A stretch of 64,000 bases of DNA from Spirosoma linguale DSM 74 (lineage in GTDB: Bacteria; Bacteroidota; Bacteroidia; Cytophagales; Spirosomataceae), in contig CP001769.1 in NCBI GenBank assembly GCA_000024525.1, positions 7,845,001 through 7,909,000 on the forward strand, read 5' to 3'. The notes below the pieces were generated by a model, which searched no databases, was not told where the DNA came from, and worked only from the letters and a program-made list of their open reading frames with translations. The translations under genes were made by a program, and so were the position numbers. Shown one piece after another: positions 7,413 through 17,002 of the stretch (positions within the stretch are counted from its first letter, which is position 1; each line of letters starts with the position of its first letter).

Positions 7413-8879
7413 CTAATTAGGGCATGTACGTTGCTGGTTGGTCAGAGGGACTTGTAACGCTTGGAGACGGAAGGTGCTTTCCTGTATAGTTTGTACACCA
7501 AATTGCTCTGCAAAAATCATATAGTCTTTATAGCCATCTTCATGTGGCTTTATATCCATTTCTTTATGATTTTGGTAAAGTGAGTAACTGCCTTCGAAGC
7601 AGGAGGAGTGAGCAAAATTATAGGAGCCTCGCCACTGTGTATCTCGTAAGTTGACAGAGGAGTAGGCTCTGTCATTTACCTTATACGGAGTTGATTGGCC
7701 AATAATAATTGCACTTTGGCGGCCTTCTCCCGCTGATGGTATTCGAATGGATTCGAAAGATGCATTAGAATTAACTGGATCAAGACGTGTAAACTTGAGC
7801 CATCCGTTATGATAGATAGACTCCGCTGATTCTGCCAGAGCCCAAATACAATTGTTTTCGTCGTAGTATAACCGGAATTCTTTATCAGTACATGGGGAAA
7901 AAGTCCTAGAAGTGAATGAACCGCCCGCCCGTGTACACAAATACCGTAAAGCGCCTTTTGCTTCTCTGTTTTGAAGGTTTCGGTTTAAGTGCTTCAGTAG
8001 TGACGTTAATTCATTGTCGTCGGGATGGATACTAAAATTCCCCTCATTCGTTAAATCAACAATGCCTTCACATATTCCCTGACTATCTTTTAAGTACCAT
8101 CGATTATCGATAGTGGACTTTGTTAGCTTTTTTTTCTTATAAATTATAGCTGTTTTTGTTTCTAAATCGGCATATACATCATTGTCGGTTAGTGTTCGTT
8201 TATTTTCTCCGATATGAGTATATAAGTATGGTTTTTGATCAGAGCATATTCCTATGATTTCACGAGTCGCTTCATCCTTAATATACCAATAGCCATCATT
8301 GTCTCGCTCAAACTGCTTACATTGATAAATCACTTTGTCATTTTTTCTGTAAACCTCTTTATCTTTTAATATACCAAGCGTCGTATTTTTTCGGTCAGGT
8401 ACTGTTACTGTTACGTGAAATCCCCGGCCTATAGGGGTGTTATCCCAATACCAATTGGTTTTCTCATTAAGAGCAAAAAGCAAATACCCGTCTTTCTGAA
8501 CTTTGTAGGTATATGATACCCCACATACTTCCCAGCCCAGATATGGAAAATTTGCCTCGCTAATCTTATAATCAGGCTCTACTGCGCAGACCATTAAGGC
8601 ACAGTGAGGTTTATCCTTAAATATATTGTACTGATTGTCACTGTAAACAGGTAATCCGGCGGGGGTTCTTTCGCGAGCGAGAAAGCCAACTTTGATTTGG
8701 CCAGTGGCAGTGACTTGGACTTCATCTCCACAATGTACCCGAACATTTGGGGCTTTTTCTCCGTGGGGATCTGTACCAAAATAATCGAATTCGACTTTTC
8801 GCTGAGCTAAAGCAGAATAAGAGAAAGAGAGTATCAGGCTGATCGAATAGAAAAAGAGAAACGGTTTCATGCGGCTCAT
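7413..8879 (-). CDS. Exported protein with an N-terminal LecA/PA-IL-like domain
   Basis: A signal peptide ends at SALAQ (about residue 25); the start could be either Met1 or Met4. Residues about 27-165 follow the PA-IL lectin-like pattern: GDEVQVTATGQIKVG, a long loop with GLP, a central ALMV strand, then a DGYLLFALNE strand and DNTPIGRGFHVTV. In lectins of this fold these strands hold a calcium-dependent sugar site, but I cannot confirm the metal ligands here. The remaining 320 residues are unrecognised; they include tyrosine- and lysine-rich repeats of the type DxxxVYRKNDK and several Cys. The base composition is more AT-rich than in neighbouring genes, which may reflect separate origin. 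It sits in the srf-like operon, 42 bp after the preceding gene. A role in binding an outside glycan or cell surface is inference. Confidence 0.6.
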   Translation of the reverse strand: MSRMKPFLFFYSISLILSFSYSALAQRKVEFDYFGTDPHGEKAPNVRVHCGDEVQVTATGQIKVGFLARERTPAGLPVYSDNQYNIFKDKPHCALMVCAVEPDYKISEANFPYLGWEVCGVSYTYKVQKDGYLLFALNEKTNWYWDNTPIGRGFHVTVTVPDRKNTTLGILKDKEVYRKNDKVIYQCKQFERDNDGYWYIKDEATREIIGICSDQKPYLYTHIGENKRTLTDNDVYADLETKTAIIYKKKKLTKSTIDNRWYLKDSQGICEGIVDLTNEGNFSIHPDDNELTSLLKHLNRNLQNREAKGALRYLCTRAGGSFTSRTFSPCTDKEFRLYYDENNCIWALAESAESIYHNGWLKFTRLDPVNSNASFESIRIPSAGEGRQSAIIIGQSTPYKVNDRAYSSVNLRDTQWRGSYNFAHSSCFEGSYSLYQNHKEMDIKPHEDGYKDYMIFAEQFGVQTIQESTFRLQALQVPLTNQQRTCPN

Positions 8880-8921
8880 GGGATATATGGTAACGGTGAC
8901 TTCAGCATTGACAGCCAGGAT

Positions 8922-10445
8922 CTAGCGAGCGGGGCAATTAACTTTATAGCTCCAGACCGTTTGCCCTGTTACCCGTACGGTCACATAACGCTTGCCATAC
9001 GACAGCTTCTTCGACAGGTTATTCAGGCTTTGGCTATCTTTTATTGTACTGCCATAGTAGCTGAATATAGGCTTACTATCTTTCTTGACGTCTTTGGCCG
9101 GGCTGTCGAAAATTTCGATTTTGTCGGGCCAGGCATCCGTGTAATAATCGAACAGGAAAGCCCCTTTTTCGGTAGTCATATCGTATTCGGTCGTGACAAC
9201 AGACGCGCCCTGTGCATTCTGATAACTCATCCCATTCCGTTCATCGCTGCAATGCGCCTTTTCGAGGGGGTATGGTTTTTTATCTATTTGAGATAGTGCA
9301 TCTTCATCCCATACGGGCTTTTCCTTTTTCACGAAAAAGTAATAAGCGATTCCGCCCGCAATCAGGAACAGCAATAACAGCAATAGCAAACCCATACAGC
9401 CTAACCCTTTTTTAACGGGTGCCATCGGATCGGGGAGCACAACCGGAATCGGATAGTCGGTCTGGTTACGAGTAAACGTATGGGTTTTTACCAATGGGGT
9501 ATTTGGTGCCTGTGCATCGTAACACTGAACAGCTTCGCCATAAAATACATCCTGACGAACCAGATGGCCTGTTGCGTCCGATGTTGCCAACACAGACAAG
9601 CCCTGATAATTGAGCTGGACTTTGTGATTGGGCACCGGTGTCCCGCGCTGGTTAATGACCTGGAACGTGATGGAAAACGGCAGTCGGGTTAGCCAGATTA
9701 AATACGGCTGAGCAGGATCGCGTTCATCAATATAGACCGGCTGGCGGTTAGTTATCTCACCGTTGGCATCCGTTTGCCAGACCGTGAGTTCACTGAGGTA
9801 GGGAATATGTGATAGTTGGGCTGTTCCATATCCATCTGTAACTATGCTGAGCTGGCGATTTTCAACGGATATGAACAAGGGTTCGTGGGCTGATGGCAGA
9901 TTACTGCCCGTATATTTTCCTTCCAACGTTAGGGCAGTGGTGCCAAACTTGACACCAGGTATTTCCCGGATAATACCTCGCGGAGCCTTATCGTCGTCAT
10001 AGGTAAACCCCCAATTGGTCAGAACAAACTGAGGATTATCTATCGAACCAAATACCAGGATAAATTCGTCAGAAGGTACTTCCAGCAAACTCTCAACACT
10101 CTTACGCAAATGCAGATACTGTGTACGGTCGTACTCGCCAGTATTCTTTCGGGCATAGCGGATGATGTCGCGAAAAAGATGGCTGATTTGTTCATCGAGG
10201 TGTGGTATTAGCCGTTGTCGTTCGTCGGGTGTAAATGACGACAAAGGGCTATGACCTCCGGCAACATCTGAGTACCAGCTAATCTGATCGCGTTTTACCC
10301 CCCCAATCATCGGTTCCGCAAAAATGCGTTGTTGGTTATCCAGAAATAGCCCACGTACCTGCTCGTACCGTTTAATATTTTCGCCAACGTTGACGAATAC
10401 CGGGCGTAGTTTTGTGAGTGGAGTGGTTAGAATCGAGCGTTTCAT
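8922..10445 (-). CDS. Membrane protein with the operon's shared N-terminal domain and a beta-sandwich
   Basis: No family is recognised with certainty. Residues about 1-165 match the N-terminal domain of the next two upstream proteins: LRPVF, FAEP, ISWYS, PDERQRL, LLEVP and LTNWGF fall in the same order. A carboxypeptidase-regulatory-like beta-sandwich follows (about 240-320, containing GTPVPNHKVQLNYQG). One transmembrane helix lies near residues 345-370 (GCMGLLLLLLLFLIAG), and a C-terminal domain of about 130 residues with two Cys should lie outside the cytoplasm. The long Leu run with adjacent Gly-Cys resembles the helix of the subtilisin protein in the same operon. The gene follows the DUF2135-like gene by 27 bp. 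The protein probably brings the shared domain to the membrane. Confidence 0.7.
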   Translation of the reverse strand: MKRSILTTPLTKLRPVFVNVGENIKRYEQVRGLFLDNQQRIFAEPMIGGVKRDQISWYSDVAGGHSPLSSFTPDERQRLIPHLDEQISHLFRDIIRYARKNTGEYDRTQYLHLRKSVESLLEVPSDEFILVFGSIDNPQFVLTNWGFTYDDDKAPRGIIREIPGVKFGTTALTLEGKYTGSNLPSAHEPLFISVENRQLSIVTDGYGTAQLSHIPYLSELTVWQTDANGEITNRQPVYIDERDPAQPYLIWLTRLPFSITFQVINQRGTPVPNHKVQLNYQGLSVLATSDATGHLVRQDVFYGEAVQCYDAQAPNTPLVKTHTFTRNQTDYPIPVVLPDPMAPVKKGLGCMGLLLLLLLFLIAGGIAYYFFVKKEKPVWDEDALSQIDKKPYPLEKAHCSDERNGMSYQNAQGASVVTTEYDMTTEKGAFLFDYYTDAWPDKIEIFDSPAKDVKKDSKPIFSYYGSTIKDSQSLNNLSKKLSYGKRYVTVRVTGQTVWSYKVNCPAR

Positions 10446-10472
10446 ACACAGACTATGTAAGCGTGGGGTCTA

Positions 10473-11882
10473 TCAGATTTCGACTATGTTCACTAGAGTA
10501 CGTTCACCTTCTTGCCTGATCGTGCTGGTTATGGCAAATCGGTCATTTCCATGGATTGTCAGTATGGTAAAGGGTATATCAACGTCGGTGGAGGTACGCC
10601 GTTTGTAGCACAAAACTTCAATTCGGTAAGCTCCAGGATACACCTGTTCCCAGTAAATATTTTCCTGTGGTTGATCGGTCAGGTTGTCGTCTTTGGCATT
10701 GGCATCGATATCCAGCACACCCTTACACCCGAAACAGTCCGCTTCTCTATTCTGGTAATAAATAATATTATCGGCGGGGTCCGTAACGATCAGGTCAAGG
10801 TCGTCGATTGTTTCCCAGCGTAGATTGATGTTGAAGGCTCCCCGTTTACCTTGCAGGCCGCTGGAATCCAACTCAATTGTGTGTTCGGTCGTCTTAACGG
10901 GAATCTCTATACGTTCGTCCGCGTAACCAGTGTGCGTTACATACACCACAACAGATTCTTCCTCACGAATGGGTACCGCCGGGAAGGTAACCAATCCCTC
11001 GGATGAACTTTGACGACGCTGCTCTGTCACACTGGTTGTGACACGGACATCTGCCTTCGACAGCGGGCGTTGCGTCTTTTTATCAATAATTCTAAATTGT
11101 ATGGTCTGCTCCCAGATCGACGGTTGCAGGGATAGTACTGTAATCAGAGGAACAAATCCGGTGTCGATCAGGTCAGCAATGGTCCGGTCGAGTGTAATGG
11201 CTGTTGTCGCCCGACGGTATTCATCAGCGGATGCCTCAATCAGAAAATGGGGAAAATCGAAAGGAAAGATGTCCTGAAAACTCACATTCCCTTCCGCATT
11301 CGTTTGTAGTGATCGAGTTTGGTTTTCGTACTGCAAGGTGACACGAACATTCGCCAGAGGAACCCGAGTCAGACCATCGACCAGTTTTACATTGACCATT
11401 AGCCGAGGTGGAGGTAGCCGCTGCGTTAACTTTCGGATAAGGCCTCGTGGCGGATTAAAATCACGACGCAGAAATCCCCAGCCCACCAATACCGGACGCT
11501 TACCTACCAAAAAAATATTTGCGTAATCCGGAATCTCCAGACAGGAATCGAGCATCCGGCCCAGGTCTTCATTATCCTGATAATTTTTGATCAACTCATA
11601 AGCTGCATCGACATAGTATCGCAGGAGAGCCTTCGTTCGCTCTTGACGTTCGGGTGATAAGTCGGCATACGGAATGACTTCGCCAGATAGTTCCGTTTGC
11701 CACCGGATTTGTTCCTCAGTGGCCAGAGGTTCGGCAAACAGCACATAGCAGTTATAAGGAGTCAGTAGCGTTTTGAGCATCTGAAACCGCCGGGCCGTTT
11801 CGCCAAATCCAGTGCCAAAAACGGGCCGCAGACCTGCCAAGGTAGTACTTGCCAGCACTTGTCGGTTGGTGGGCGTTATCAT
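10473..11882 (-). CDS. Shared-domain protein with Ig-like repeats and a C-terminal YfaP/DUF2135-like domain
   Basis: The 469-residue protein has the shared N-terminal domain (about 15-165; LRPVF, FAEP, IRWQTE, LSPERQER, LEIPD, LVGWGF). Two carboxypeptidase-regulatory-like beta-sandwiches follow (about 170-250 and 265-340, each starting with strands that carry PL and a TVTLQYE- or DVRVTTS-like stretch). The C-terminal domain, about 345-469, contains NLRWETIDDLDLIVTDP and ends in strands typical of DUF2135/YfaP-like sandwiches. There is no signal peptide or membrane helix, so it is probably cytoplasmic or exported by an unknown route. It starts 4 bp after the subtilisin gene, so translation is probably coupled. 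The domain parts are seen; the role as an adaptor is inference. Confidence 0.7.
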   Translation of the reverse strand: MITPTNRQVLASTTLAGLRPVFGTGFGETARRFQMLKTLLTPYNCYVLFAEPLATEEQIRWQTELSGEVIPYADLSPERQERTKALLRYYVDAAYELIKNYQDNEDLGRMLDSCLEIPDYANIFLVGKRPVLVGWGFLRRDFNPPRGLIRKLTQRLPPPRLMVNVKLVDGLTRVPLANVRVTLQYENQTRSLQTNAEGNVSFQDIFPFDFPHFLIEASADEYRRATTAITLDRTIADLIDTGFVPLITVLSLQPSIWEQTIQFRIIDKKTQRPLSKADVRVTTSVTEQRRQSSSEGLVTFPAVPIREEESVVVYVTHTGYADERIEIPVKTTEHTIELDSSGLQGKRGAFNINLRWETIDDLDLIVTDPADNIIYYQNREADCFGCKGVLDIDANAKDDNLTDQPQENIYWEQVYPGAYRIEVLCYKRRTSTDVDIPFTILTIHGNDRFAITSTIRQEGERTLVNIVEI

Positions 11883-11886
11883 AGGA

Positions 11887-14106
11887 TCAGAAGACAGGAA
11901 GCTGCCGTTTTAGTCGCTGTATTTCTCTCCGCAGACTATCCGTCATGGTTGCACAGGCATCTCGAGGCAACTGACGGCTAGCCATCAACGCTTTATCCAG
12001 TTGAATCATCGGCCCAACCGGGTGAACGTTATTGACAAATGGAATACCTGTCTGTACCAGAACCTCCCGAATCTGAGTCGGCGACAAGTCGGGTCGGATG
12101 GATTTAATGAGCGCTACTCCACCCGCTACGATAGGGGTAGCCATGCTGGTTCCATCCAGAAAATCGTATCCTCCACCTGCCACGGCATTGTAGATCTGTT
12201 CGCCGGGGGCGGTCAGGGTTGTTGCCGATCCATAGTTGCTGAACGTGGCCAGTCGAATCTGACCGTTTGCGCCCGGCAAGGCAGCTGCCGAGACATTGAT
12301 GGTGTACGGTGTCGTATTCATGGGGTCGAATTTGGCGGGTAACCCATCGTTCCCGGCCGCTTTAACGACCACAATTCCATTGCGAGTTGCTTCACCAAAC
12401 AACTGGTTCCAAAGCCTTTGTTCCGATTGATAGCCGCGTGTCTGTTGGTAGGCTCTGGCCCAGGACTCCTGCTCGGATTCGGGCATCGTTTTGAGTCGGG
12501 CGACAACGGGAGGGGGTAGGGCTGAGCCTAATGACAGGCTAATGATCTGTGCTCCGTGTTGAATCGCATACTGAATACCGAAAACCAGCGCCAGCGAACG
12601 AATTCCGCCTACGTCACTTACCTGAATAGACATAACCCGGCAACCTGGTGCGATACCTGACGATCCTTCACCATTATTAGCAAACCCGGCCACAGTACCG
12701 GCTACGTGGGTACCATGAAGCCCACCTGTTACACTCTTCGTATTAACCTCATTGTTGCCCGCTGGTACGTTGCGTGGCTGAACGAGTTGACCAGTTAATT
12801 CTGGATGATGAGTATCGAATCCATCATCCAGAACGGCAACGATCACTTCCGGCAAGCCGCGTGTAATATTCCAGGCATCAAACGCCCGAATAGCACTAAA
12901 ATACCAGCCCTTTTTATGATCGATAAGAGCCGGATCGTTGGGTACAGCGCTTGCCTGGAACAGGTGTTCGTCGAAGACAACATAGACCTCTGGCATTTTT
13001 TCCAGCCGTTGCCGCCAGACTTCGCGTTGGTTAGCCGGAAATTCGACCTGAATAGCCTTATAAATTGTATCGAATGCCACAACGTGAACCTCATCGGTAG
13101 GGTAGTCTTTTTTTAGCTTATCGGCAAATTTGACCAGATCAGCCTCTTTTTTCAGGAAGACGTTCAGGCGGTTGCCGACTACGGGTCGCTTGAGCGAATC
13201 GGTTGGGTCATTGATAATTTGCGTAGTGTCGACCGGAGGGAGCTGTCCGGCTCCCCGGTCGGGTAGATTAGGGCTAATGGAGCGACCTGTTTCCGGACTG
13301 CCAGGATGACCAGGTAACCACGATGGCCAGGCGGTTGGCCAAAACCAGTACAGCAAAGCGAATAGCAATAATAAACCGAGTAATCCGGCCAGCAAGCAAC
13401 CACAGCCGCCAGGACCGGTTGGTCCGACAGGGCCCGCCGGACCAACCGGTGCGCTTGTCCAACCCCAGCGAGGCCACCAACTGAACCAGCTCCACCATGA
13501 CCGACGTATTGCAGTATCCGTGTTAGTGGTTACCTCATTGTTAAGAGCGTTGACCGGTACTGTAGGCGGATTGGGATTTGCCGGATTCGGCGTTGTTGAA
13601 ACTGGTAATTGGTGTTTGAGGTACTGGCTAACCCGAAAACGTTCCTGACGACTCCGATCCGAATCGAAGCCCCAAAGCACCAGTACGATGCTATCACCAT
13701 TGGTGAGCACGCATTCTGGACCCGGTACTTCGATGGCCAATCGCAGCAGGGTTCCCATTTGCTGGGTTTCGGTTTGCGGAGATTGCTCGAGTTCATGGGC
13801 CAGTTCGCGGGCGGCTGTCAGTTGGGTATCGAGTAATTGACTGACCCGGAGTCGTTCTGCAGCGGGCAGATCGGGCAGCGGAGTACCCTGTCGAAAGGCT
13901 TCTGAAAACCAGCGTGCTTCTGTCCGAACCAGATCGGCGGGAGCGGGAATAAATGGCTCAGCCAACAAGTCAGCACTAGCGGCTCCCAACCGATTACGCA
14001 ATAGATCGCGCAGTTGGGCATACCGACTATGGACAGGCTGAGCCAGCCACATGACCGGTCGGTAAGCCGTGAGGTATGTACTGAAAATGGGATAGCGAGC
14101 AGGCAT
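11887..14106 (-). CDS. Membrane-anchored subtilisin-like (S8) serine protease with the shared N-terminal domain
   Basis: The frame extends to 14172, but the ATG at 14106 leaves 19 bp after srfC and lines up with the paralogous N-termini, so it is preferred (739 residues). The shared domain spans about 1-160. A collagen-like Gly-Pro stretch leads into one transmembrane helix (GCGCLLAGLLGLLLL, near 235-255) and a linker. An inhibitor-like propeptide region of about 100 residues comes before the S8 domain. The catalytic set is complete: Asp in AVLDDGFD, His in GLHGTHVAG, Asn in KAAGND and Ser in GTSMATP. The C-terminal tail has CATMTDSLRREIQRLKRQLP, probably helical. The protease should face the periplasm if the N-terminal domain is cytoplasmic. 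Coupling a protease to an actin-like and a dynamin-like protein is the hallmark of this cluster. Confidence 0.88.
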   Translation of the reverse strand: MPARYPIFSTYLTAYRPVMWLAQPVHSRYAQLRDLLRNRLGAASADLLAEPFIPAPADLVRTEARWFSEAFRQGTPLPDLPAAERLRVSQLLDTQLTAARELAHELEQSPQTETQQMGTLLRLAIEVPGPECVLTNGDSIVLVLWGFDSDRSRQERFRVSQYLKHQLPVSTTPNPANPNPPTVPVNALNNEVTTNTDTAIRRSWWSWFSWWPRWGWTSAPVGPAGPVGPTGPGGCGCLLAGLLGLLLLFALLYWFWPTAWPSWLPGHPGSPETGRSISPNLPDRGAGQLPPVDTTQIINDPTDSLKRPVVGNRLNVFLKKEADLVKFADKLKKDYPTDEVHVVAFDTIYKAIQVEFPANQREVWRQRLEKMPEVYVVFDEHLFQASAVPNDPALIDHKKGWYFSAIRAFDAWNITRGLPEVIVAVLDDGFDTHHPELTGQLVQPRNVPAGNNEVNTKSVTGGLHGTHVAGTVAGFANNGEGSSGIAPGCRVMSIQVSDVGGIRSLALVFGIQYAIQHGAQIISLSLGSALPPPVVARLKTMPESEQESWARAYQQTRGYQSEQRLWNQLFGEATRNGIVVVKAAGNDGLPAKFDPMNTTPYTINVSAAALPGANGQIRLATFSNYGSATTLTAPGEQIYNAVAGGGYDFLDGTSMATPIVAGGVALIKSIRPDLSPTQIREVLVQTGIPFVNNVHPVGPMIQLDKALMASRQLPRDACATMTDSLRREIQRLKRQLPVF

Positions 14107-14125
14107 GGTGACTCGTGTGGGTAGT

Positions 14126-16942
14126 TTAACACTGGTAATTGAGTTCCCGAATGATCGTTTCGAGCAACCCATTGATACGGGCGCGTTCAGGATCGGTTAG
14201 ATTCGCTTCGCGCAGTACATTATATTCGAACGACTGGTAAAATCCACTGAACCACTGACTGTAAAGGGATGATGCTGGATCTTCGACATCAGTCTGTAGT
14301 TGATGCTTACCAGGAACAGTCTGAACGACCTGACTAAATACAGGAGCGACCTCACCCGTAGGCAGCTGGTAAATGGCGTTGTTTTTGAATTTATCAGTCT
14401 CCGGAACCTCTCCCCATCCCATAGTATTGACAAAGGTGTTGATGGTTGCCCGGCCTATGCTCAACACGACTTCCAGATTCTGAGAATGCTGTAGGTAGGG
14501 ACTTACCAGGTTCGTAAGCTGTTTTTTTAGCTGTTCGCGTTCCATACTGCGTACCATTTCCTCAACCAGAATATCCGTTTCTTCGACAGCCAGACCAAAA
14601 TCCATTCGGAAACTGCCATCATTTCGAAAATCTTTCAGACGAATCACCCACTGTCCGAGCAGACTTTCGGCGTATTTGCCAGCCAGCGTTGGTCGTTCAG
14701 GCGCTGGAGCGGGCGGGGGGCTAGCGGCTGAAATCGGCCGATTCCAGGGCATGAGATTCTTTTTTAGTGTATCGATGGTTTCCTGTTGCCGGGTGGCCGA
14801 ATCGACTGGCGTGGTTGTTTCATGCCCATTGGCCTGATTGTTGTCTTTCAGGAACTGCTCAGGGTGATTTATGAGTTGTCGGGCCATTTCCCGATCCCAG
14901 AGTAATTTGCCATATTGCTCGGCCAGTGTGAACCGAGCCAGCAACTGCCCAAACTTCTTGTCTGCAATGAGTCGTAGCATTGGGTCTGTAACCTGGTCAC
15001 GACGTTTGCGGCTACGTTCTAGTTTTTCCTCGACCGAGCCGCCTTCGTAATGTTCACAAAGTGCTTTCCCGATTTCTTTTCGTACAAGCTGCAACGCTTC
15101 GGCAAGCTGCTCCTGTTTGATTCGTGGATGACTGGCCGGTAAGAGGTGCCGCAGCAGGTAACTTACTCCATTATTGCCCGGAGACATTGCTTCACGCCAG
15201 GCAACCATTGGCTCGATAAAATGCTGCTTTACAATACTGCTTCCAACGAATGAGGCTTCCAGGTCCTCAAAAACAGACTGATATCGATCGCTGTACTGCT
15301 CCAGATTTGTTTCGACGACATAGGCAGGTTCGCCGTATCGGGGATCCCGAACAAAAAAGGAGTTTTTAAATCCAGCGCCTTTTCCGGTCCATTCTTCAAT
15401 GCAATAGTCGGTGGTTACTTTCTTGAACTCATCGTTAAAGTGCGTGCCTAATCGTTTCAACCAGATTCGCTCATGGTCGCTCCGGGTATTATTGAGCGCA
15501 TCTTTAATTTCATTGTTTACTTTGGTGAATACGAGCGAGAATGGATTCACCCGATCTATCCCTCTTCGTAACTCTGCCGGTACGGATTCTGTCAACTGAC
15601 GTTCGCGGGTATCACGTTCGGTTGGGCTAGCGCCTACATTGGCTTTTATCCAGTCATAGACCATATTGAAATGATTCGGATTCCGCACGTTGGTTTGCGT
15701 ATCATGCAGGCAAAATGTCAGGCTGCTAATACCGAATGTATCGCTGTAGTTTCTGAATAGATAGTAAATTTTACCTCGTAGAAACGGCGCCATTGTATCC
15801 TGAGCTGGTCGGCCGGGTTTCCGGTGAGCTTCTTCCTCAATACCGCCCATAGTGCGGGCTCCGGGGAAATCGAGGATATCCGTATATTGAAGAAACTGAT
15901 GGCTTTCCGATTGTTCAAGTTCTTTGGGTAGCGGTAAAACTAACTCCGATGTTAGTGCTGTTAAAACACTTCGGTTTAGGCTAATCCGACGACCATCGTT
16001 TGTAGCTACACTAACGTTCCCTTTGTTTTCCAGATCATCGTTAAGCTCATAGAGACGAGCCACATCGACAATAGTTTGTGAACGGGGGGCAATCGCATCG
16101 AGCCCACACCGGATTTCGCGTACAAAATTCAAGGCCATCAACCCTTCTGATAAGGTATTGAAGACCTGGGTTGTGTACGTATCCTCATGCCAAAGGGGAG
16201 CAAAGGCTTCCCAGCGTTTCGATGGTTCAATTAGTGGAATCAGGCTGGCAATTTTACCCCAGTAATCATACTCATGCAACTTGATAATCAGACCTTTGTC
16301 GCCGAAGGCTTGTACTAAATAATCACGAATATCCAGCGTGTCGTCTTCATCGAAACCGGAGTGTCTTTTGGTCGAAGGGCCAGCCAGCGCCTGTAACTGT
16401 TTCACCCGGTTGTCAAGCTGCTCACTCTGGAGCAAGCTGGCATAAGGTGAATTGGTAATATTAGCGATGTAACCCGTAGCCATTAGCTTCACCAAATCGA
16501 CCTGATTGAGCAGACGCAATAGATATCCTTGCTCACCAGATTGATAAGTCGTGGTGAACCGGGTAACAATACCGGTTGATTCAGTACCTCCGCCAATGGG
16601 GTTGATGTGACGAATAAAATCAACCGGACCATCTTCATTCAGAATCTGTTTCACCTGAGCGGGCGTCATGCCGACTGTATCAATCAGCAAACCCTGCTGA
16701 CCTTCAAGACGAGCCAGATTAGAAACCAAGTAGGACTTGCCAACCTGACTTTCGCCAAAAATTGCCCAGGCTGGCCGTAGCATCGTTGCCTGTTCAAGGC
16801 GTTTGGCTTTCCGCCGAAGCTTGCCGAGGGTGTCAATGGTAGCAGGGCGTTTATCGGTTTGGTCGTATTTTTCGAGCCAGTCAATGCCACGCCGAATAAT
16901 CTGCTGAAGTTGCTGACTTTCCTGTTGTAATAATGGGAACAT
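14126..16942 (-). CDS. srfC: SrfC-like dynamin-type P-loop GTPase
   Basis: The 938-residue protein matches, from memory, the virulence factor SrfC family of the enterobacterial srfABC operon. A helical N-terminus leads to the P-loop GESQVGKS (residues 63-70). A second nucleotide motif of the DxxG type lies in ILDFPGART (near 355). The rest is long and helical, with a proline-rich break near 740-755, as in large dynamin-like proteins that polymerise on membranes. No signal peptide or transmembrane helix is seen, so the protein is cytoplasmic or peripheral. It lies between the coiled-coil gene (60 bp upstream) and the subtilisin gene (19 bp downstream), and two genes from srfB, as expected for an srf locus. 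The biochemical role of SrfC is not established; GTP hydrolysis is inferred from the motifs. Confidence 0.8.
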   Translation of the reverse strand: MFPLLQQESQQLQQIIRRGIDWLEKYDQTDKRPATIDTLGKLRRKAKRLEQATMLRPAWAIFGESQVGKSYLVSNLARLEGQQGLLIDTVGMTPAQVKQILNEDGPVDFIRHINPIGGGTESTGIVTRFTTTYQSGEQGYLLRLLNQVDLVKLMATGYIANITNSPYASLLQSEQLDNRVKQLQALAGPSTKRHSGFDEDDTLDIRDYLVQAFGDKGLIIKLHEYDYWGKIASLIPLIEPSKRWEAFAPLWHEDTYTTQVFNTLSEGLMALNFVREIRCGLDAIAPRSQTIVDVARLYELNDDLENKGNVSVATNDGRRISLNRSVLTALTSELVLPLPKELEQSESHQFLQYTDILDFPGARTMGGIEEEAHRKPGRPAQDTMAPFLRGKIYYLFRNYSDTFGISSLTFCLHDTQTNVRNPNHFNMVYDWIKANVGASPTERDTRERQLTESVPAELRRGIDRVNPFSLVFTKVNNEIKDALNNTRSDHERIWLKRLGTHFNDEFKKVTTDYCIEEWTGKGAGFKNSFFVRDPRYGEPAYVVETNLEQYSDRYQSVFEDLEASFVGSSIVKQHFIEPMVAWREAMSPGNNGVSYLLRHLLPASHPRIKQEQLAEALQLVRKEIGKALCEHYEGGSVEEKLERSRKRRDQVTDPMLRLIADKKFGQLLARFTLAEQYGKLLWDREMARQLINHPEQFLKDNNQANGHETTTPVDSATRQQETIDTLKKNLMPWNRPISAASPPPAPAPERPTLAGKYAESLLGQWVIRLKDFRNDGSFRMDFGLAVEETDILVEEMVRSMEREQLKKQLTNLVSPYLQHSQNLEVVLSIGRATINTFVNTMGWGEVPETDKFKNNAIYQLPTGEVAPVFSQVVQTVPGKHQLQTDVEDPASSLYSQWFSGFYQSFEYNVLREANLTDPERARINGLLETIIRELNYQC

Positions 16943-17002
16943 AAGTTGTGCTGGTTTCGGACTACTCTGTGGATTTATGCTATAGATCGAAAAAGGTTAT
17001 CA

